From positions 1 to 64,000 of the forward strand of contig CAKPOI010000005.1 in the NCBI GenBank assembly GCA_934169775.1: a stretch of DNA of 64,000 nt. The letters run 5' to 3'. This document shows, piece by piece, positions 60,549 through 64,000 of this stretch. This DNA is from an uncultured Clostridia bacterium. Its GTDB lineage: Bacteria; Bacillota; Clostridia; TANB77; CAG-508. The notes beneath the pieces are model-generated. The model ran no database searches. It saw nothing but the letters and a program-made list of their open reading frames with translations, and was not told the DNA's origin. Position numbers and translations under genes: made by a program. The first letter of the stretch is position 1. The number at the start of each line of letters is the position of its first letter.

Positions 60549-61305
60549 CGTTCAAATCACCTCCAAGAAGTGTTTGTACCTCTATTATTTTTTCAAAAAA
60601 TTGTTTTCTTGTATCATTTCCCTTAACTAATTCATTAAAAATCTTTCCATCTTTTATAAATATAATTCTATCTGCATAACTAGCTGTAAAAGCATCGTGT
60701 GTTACCATTAAAATTGTTGCCTTTAGTTTTTGATGTAAATAGTCAAAAGTCATTAGCAATTGTTTTGCTGATTTACTGTCTAACGCTCCAGTTGGCTCAT
60801 CTGCTAATACTATTTTAGGATTTGTAATTATTGCTCTTGCTGCTGCACATCTTTGTTTTTGTCCTCCTGATACTTGATAAGGATATTTATTCATTATTCC
60901 TGAGATGTCTAACTTTTTAGCTATTTCGTGAACTCGATTATTTATTTCTGATGCATTTACTTTTTGGATTGTTAATGCTAAAGCTATATTCTCATAAATT
61001 GTTAAAGTATCTAATAAGTTAAAGTCTTGAAATATAAATCCTAATTCTTCTCTCCTAAATTTATTTAATTTGTTTCCCTTTAGTTTTGTGATATCTTCTC
61101 CATTTATAATGATATGACCTGCTGTTACTCTATCAATAGTAGATACACAATTTAAAAGTGTAGTTTTGCCAGAGCCACTTGCTCCCATAATTCCTACAAA
61201 TTCTCCATTTTTTACATTAAAGCTAATATTATCTATTGCTTTTGTTAAATTAGATTTGTTTCCATAGTATTTTTCTATGTTTTTTACTTCTAATACATTT
61301 TCCAT
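60538..61305 (-). CDS. Bce-type ABC transporter ATP-binding protein
   Basis: A 255-residue ATPase: Walker A GIMGASGSGKTTLLN (residues about 39-53), Q-loop FIFQDFNLLD, signature VSGGQKQRCAAARAI, Walker B IVLADEPTGALD and the switch histidine in VTHDAF. It belongs to the MacB/LolD/BceA group that pairs with FtsX-like permeases. AAAGGAGATTTTTTAG precedes the ATG. It is in one unit with the permease and is expected to be induced by the adjacent two-component system. Confidence 0.92.
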   Translation of the reverse strand: MENVLEVKNIEKYYGNKSNLTKAIDNISFNVKNGEFVGIMGASGSGKTTLLNCVSTIDRVTAGHIIINGEDITKLKGNKLNKFRREELGFIFQDFNLLDTLTIYENIALALTIQKVNASEINNRVHEIAKKLDISGIMNKYPYQVSGGQKQRCAAARAIITNPKIVLADEPTGALDSKSAKQLLMTFDYLHQKLKATILMVTHDAFTASYADRIIFIKDGKIFNELVKGNDTRKQFFEKIIEVQTLLGGDLNDVI

Positions 61306-61389
61306 CTAAAAAATCTCCTTTCAATTTTTGTATATCTACATTATAAATTTATTTTTTTATAGTTGCCATCGATTTTCCTTACAATAACA

Positions 61390-61403
61390 TTACATTTTTG
61401 TAA
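61390..61403 (-). promoter_or_regulatory. Candidate BceR box ahead of the transporter genes
   Basis: TTACAAAAATGTAA is an exact TnACA-N4-TGTAA palindrome, the motif bound by BceR-like regulators, about 85 bases before the ATPase start. It is followed by TGTTATTGTAA, a partial second half. Confidence 0.65.
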
Positions 61404-61462
61404 GATTCTATAAATCATCTTGATTTTGTGGAAATTTTAATTGACGTGCCAAAAGCACGCCT

Positions 61463-62482
61463 TTATTTTAGCTCAATGTAACTACTTTTAGGAAATATAA
61501 TTCTAACTTCTGTGCCTATATTTTTTTCTGAGTTTAATTCTATTCCTAAACCTAATTTATTACATAATTTTTGGCATAAATACAATCCTATACCAGTAGA
61601 TTTCTTATTTATAATTCTCCCATTTTCACCTGTAAAGCCTTTCTCAAAAACTCTTGTAATTTCTCCTTTTTTTATTCCAATTCCATTATCTTTTATATAT
61701 AAAATGATATTCTCATTATTTGATTTAGCATATATTTCTATCTTTTTATTTTCTTTTTTAGAATATTTAATTGAATTTTGTATGATTTGATTTATTATAA
61801 AAGTAGCCCATTTGCTATCTGTAAAAACTTCTTTTTCCAGATTATGCAATTCTATGCTTACTTTATTTGAAAGCAATGCTCTTTTACTTTTTAATATTGC
61901 TCCATTTACTATTTCTTTTAAGTTTGATTTTGTTACAATATAATCTTTATTTGCTGTATTGCTTCTAGCATAAAACAATGCTTGTTCTGTATAGTTTTCA
62001 ATTTCGTCTAGTTCTTCATCAATACTTTTAGTTATTTCATTTTTATTATTTTCAATAATTAGTTTGCTAGTAGCAATAGGAATTTTTATTTCATGAATCC
62101 ATAATTCTATATATTCCTTATAATCTTCTTGTAATTGTTTATATGAATTTACATTTTCTAGCATAGATTTTCCAGTTTCTCGTATAGTGTTTTTTAATAT
62201 TTTACCTTCAATGAAATCTGGAGTGTTTATTATTTCTGATATTAGATACTTGGTATCTAGTTTTTCTAAATTATGTTTTAATTCATTATAAAAATTGCTC
62301 TTTTTTCTATATTCTATAATAATATCAATACCTATAATTATAATTGGACATATTGCAATGTAAATCCTTACAAATATTTCAATTTGTCGATATGGCAATA
62401 ATAATATTTCCGAACTTGCTATTATAAATAATATTAAGAAAATCAATAATATTTTTTCTTTTATAAATTCTTTAAAATTCAT
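61463..62482 (-). CDS. BceS-like intramembrane-sensing histidine kinase
   Basis: A 339-residue kinase: two membrane helices near the start (ILLIFLILFIIASSEILLL and IYIAICPIIIIGIDIII) with almost no extracellular loop, as in intramembrane-sensing kinases. The dimerisation motif is ELWIHEIKIPIATSKL (phospho-accepting histidine about 129) and the ATPase has NQIIQNSIKYS, YIKDNGIGIKK and STGIGLYLCQKLCNKLG. It likely senses through the Bce-type permease rather than directly. The ATG overlaps the regulator's stop (ATGA). Confidence 0.9.
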   Translation of the reverse strand: MNFKEFIKEKILLIFLILFIIASSEILLLPYRQIEIFVRIYIAICPIIIIGIDIIIEYRKKSNFYNELKHNLEKLDTKYLISEIINTPDFIEGKILKNTIRETGKSMLENVNSYKQLQEDYKEYIELWIHEIKIPIATSKLIIENNKNEITKSIDEELDEIENYTEQALFYARSNTANKDYIVTKSNLKEIVNGAILKSKRALLSNKVSIELHNLEKEVFTDSKWATFIINQIIQNSIKYSKKENKKIEIYAKSNNENIILYIKDNGIGIKKGEITRVFEKGFTGENGRIINKKSTGIGLYLCQKLCNKLGLGIELNSEKNIGTEVRIIFPKSSYIELK

Positions 62483-63150
62483 TTTAATATATACCCTTGT
62501 CCCCTTCTTGTTTCAATTTGATTCATTATTCCTAGTTCTTCTAGTTTTGTCCTTAGTCTTTTAATATTAACATTTAAAGTATTATCATCGACAAATTCTT
62601 CACTTTCCCATAAGTAGTCCATTATTTCATCTCTTGATATTACTTGTTGTCTATGTAATACTAAATATTCTAATATTTTATATTCATTTTTTGTTAATTC
62701 TATTTTTTTATCTTCTTTTTCTATAATTCTTCCTGCTGTATTTAATATAAAGCTCCCACAGTCTTTTTTATCTGGATTATTTCCTGCATTTTGGTTTCTT
62801 TTTAATAGTCCGACTATTTTGGCAAGTAGTATTTGGATATTATATGGCTTTGTTACATATTGATCTGCACCATAATTTAATGATAATAATTCATCTATTT
62901 CGTTATCTCTGCTTGTTACCATTATGATAGGTACATTGGATGTTTTTCTTATTTCTTTACAAATAAATTCTCCATCTGTGTATGGTAAATTTATATCGAT
63001 TAATAATAAGTCTGCTTTTGCTTCTAATATGTCTTTTAGTGCATTGTCAAATTTTTTTAGACTTGTTGCTAGAAGTCCATTTCTGTTTAGAAATGTTTCT
63101 AATTCTTCTCTTAATTTTTCATCATCTTCTATTATTAGTATTTTTTGCAT
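62479..63150 (-). CDS. BceR-like OmpR-family response regulator
   Basis: A 223-residue regulator: receiver domain with IIEDDEKLREEL, phospho-acceptor LLLIDINLPYTDG (aspartate about 53), VTSRDNEID and YVTKPYN, then an OmpR/PhoB winged helix (ELTKNEYKILEYLVLHRQQV, DEIMDYLWESEEFVDDNTLN). ATG 63150 follows ATGGAGGTTAGC; the frame is open seven codons further without a site. It probably activates the ABC genes downstream and its own operon through the candidate boxes listed here. Confidence 0.93.
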   Translation of the reverse strand: MQKILIIEDDEKLREELETFLNRNGLLATSLKKFDNALKDILEAKADLLLIDINLPYTDGEFICKEIRKTSNVPIIMVTSRDNEIDELLSLNYGADQYVTKPYNIQILLAKIVGLLKRNQNAGNNPDKKDCGSFILNTAGRIIEKEDKKIELTKNEYKILEYLVLHRQQVISRDEIMDYLWESEEFVDDNTLNVNIKRLRTKLEELGIMNQIETRRGQGYILK

Positions 63151-63198
63151 TTTGCTAACCTCCATTAGCATTATATCATATTTTGTTTAATATGAACA

Positions 63199-63213
63199 TT
63201 ACATTTTTTGTAA
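63199..63213 (-). promoter_or_regulatory. Candidate BceR box ahead of the regulator gene
   Basis: TTACAAAAAATGTAA, the same palindrome as at 61390 but with a five-base spacer, about 50 bases before the regulator start. Both copies are followed by TGTT. Confidence 0.5.
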
Positions 63214-63229
63214 GATTTTCACATAACAA

Positions 63230-63257
63230 AAGCAAGACATCATTTGATACCTTGCCT
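63230..63257 (-). terminator. Terminator of the P-type ATPase gene
   Basis: Stem AGGCAAGG opposed by CTTGCTTT with inner ATCA/TGAT pairing and a T-run, 20 bases past the stop. Confidence 0.7.
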
Positions 63258-63279
63258 CATTACATATTTTTAAGTTTTA

Positions 63280-64000
63280 TTATTTATTCTTTCTTAATCT
63301 TAAAGCATTTAAAATAACAGTTAAACTACTAAATACCATTGCTAAACTTGCAATCATTGGATTTATAGAAATTCCAAAAGGCTTTAATAATCCTATCGCA
63401 ACAGGTATCATCAAACAATTATAGAAAAATGCCCAAAATAAGTTTTGCTTTATATTTCTTATTGTTTTTTCACTAATTTTAATCAATTTTAATATTGAAT
63501 TCAAATCATTTTTAGTTAAAATAACATCACTTGAATCCATAGCAATATCAGTTCCACTTTTTACACTTACACCAATATCTGCGTTTGTTAATGCCGGGCT
63601 GTCGTTTATTCCATCACCACACATCATAACTATATTTCCATCTTCTTTTAATTTTTTTATTGTTTCTGATTTCTGAGATGGTAGAACATTTGAAATTACT
63701 TTAGTTATTCCAAGTTCTTTGCCTATTTTTTCTGCTGTTTCTTTGTTGTCTCCAGTCAACATTATAGTTTTAATATTATGGTTTTTTAATTGATTTATAA
63801 CATCTTTTGCATTTTTTCTTACAATATCATTTACTCCTATTAATGCTAAAATTTCTTTTTCATTTGCAACATAAATGATACTATTTCCATTAAGTGCTAA
63901 TATTTTTTCATCTTCCAAATGATTATTTTCAATAGCAAATTTTTCTATTATCTTTCTGTTTCCTAATATTATTTTTTTATTATCAACTTCTCCAACTAAT
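63280..64000 (-). CDS. Copper-type (P1B) P-type ATPase, C-terminal part, cut by window edge
   Basis: The frame runs unbroken to the end of the window (VGEVDNKKIILGNRKIIEKF and on), so about 240 C-terminal residues are seen. They hold part of the nucleotide-binding domain and the hinge MLTGDNKETAEKIG, then MMCGDGINDSPAL, and two last membrane helices (FWAFFYNCLMIPVAIGLL, MIASLAMVFSSLTVIL). NPMIASLAMVFSS with the preceding N and the following asparagine is the copper-ATPase ending, so copper export is likely; the CPC motif lies outside the window. Confidence 0.9.
   Translation of the reverse strand, partial: LVGEVDNKKIILGNRKIIEKFAIENNHLEDEKILALNGNSIIYVANEKEILALIGVNDIVRKNAKDVINQLKNHNIKTIMLTGDNKETAEKIGKELGITKVISNVLPSQKSETIKKLKEDGNIVMMCGDGINDSPALTNADIGVSVKSGTDIAMDSSDVILTKNDLNSILKLIKISEKTIRNIKQNLFWAFFYNCLMIPVAIGLLKPFGISINPMIASLAMVFSSLTVILNALRLRKNK

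Overview
The window is an AT-rich (well under one-third G+C) chromosomal segment from an endospore-forming member of the Clostridia (Bacillota), most likely an uncultivated, host-associated lineage. The evidence is the AGGAGG-type ribosome binding sites, the sporulation genes (yabP-yabQ-divIC, a SpoIIQ-like M23 protein), a T-box leader on valS, the clostridial gene content and standard-code stops with a frameshift-regulated prfB. No rRNA, tRNA or CRISPR array is visible.

Layout. (1) 1-5.9 kb, minus strand: a decayed integrative/conjugative or plasmid-like element. It holds parA with an internal deletion, parB with an internal stop and a lost C-terminus that reads into a CwlT-like cell-wall hydrolase broken by two frameshifts, several small element-type ORFs, pieces of a polyvalent protein with an ADP-ribosyltransferase domain, and an intact PD-(D/E)XK nuclease-like gene. 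(2) 6-16 kb: rho, the yabP-yabQ-divIC sporulation/division cluster, murD, and divergent uvrA/uvrB. (3) 16-32.5 kb: a Mbeg1-like hydrolase, two small secreted or membrane-anchored proteins, smpB, fba, DUF1540, a peroxiredoxin, a DnaB-type helicase with a long acidic insert, guaA, an AI-2E family exporter, a CBS protein, and a surface pair (cadherin-like anchor protein plus glucosaminidase). (4) 32.8-52 kb: U32 peptidase, RNHCP and TSCPD proteins, T-box-valS, a lactaldehyde-type reductase/dehydrogenase pair with a FIST protein, pfkA, a SpoIIQ-like protein, a short aspartokinase, prfB with its +1 frameshift site, a TtcA-like protein, tcdA and a YihY protein. (5) 52-58 kb: a Clp-N-like protein, an IS1182-type insertion sequence with a frameshifted transposase, an RsmB/NOP methyltransferase, a YkuD transpeptidase and an ADP-ribosylglycohydrolase. 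(6) 58.4-64 kb: a Bce-type antimicrobial-peptide detoxification module (response regulator, histidine kinase, ATPase, permease) with candidate BceR boxes in front of both transcription units, then the C-terminal half of a copper-type P-ATPase cut by the window edge.

The two most unusual signals are non-coding. First, three copies (10522-10742, 19144-19345, 27298-27497) of a ~200-nt multi-stem element keep the same short single-stranded motifs while their stem sequences differ by compensatory changes; all three sit between convergent genes. Second, a dispersed ~30-nt hairpin with a conserved GGGGCCGGAGTC-type loop and freely varying stem ends occurs at about 15 sites between 10.5 and 47.2 kb, nearly always within a few bases of a stop codon and mostly in the same orientation relative to the gene. 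Two of the large elements are bracketed by these hairpins.
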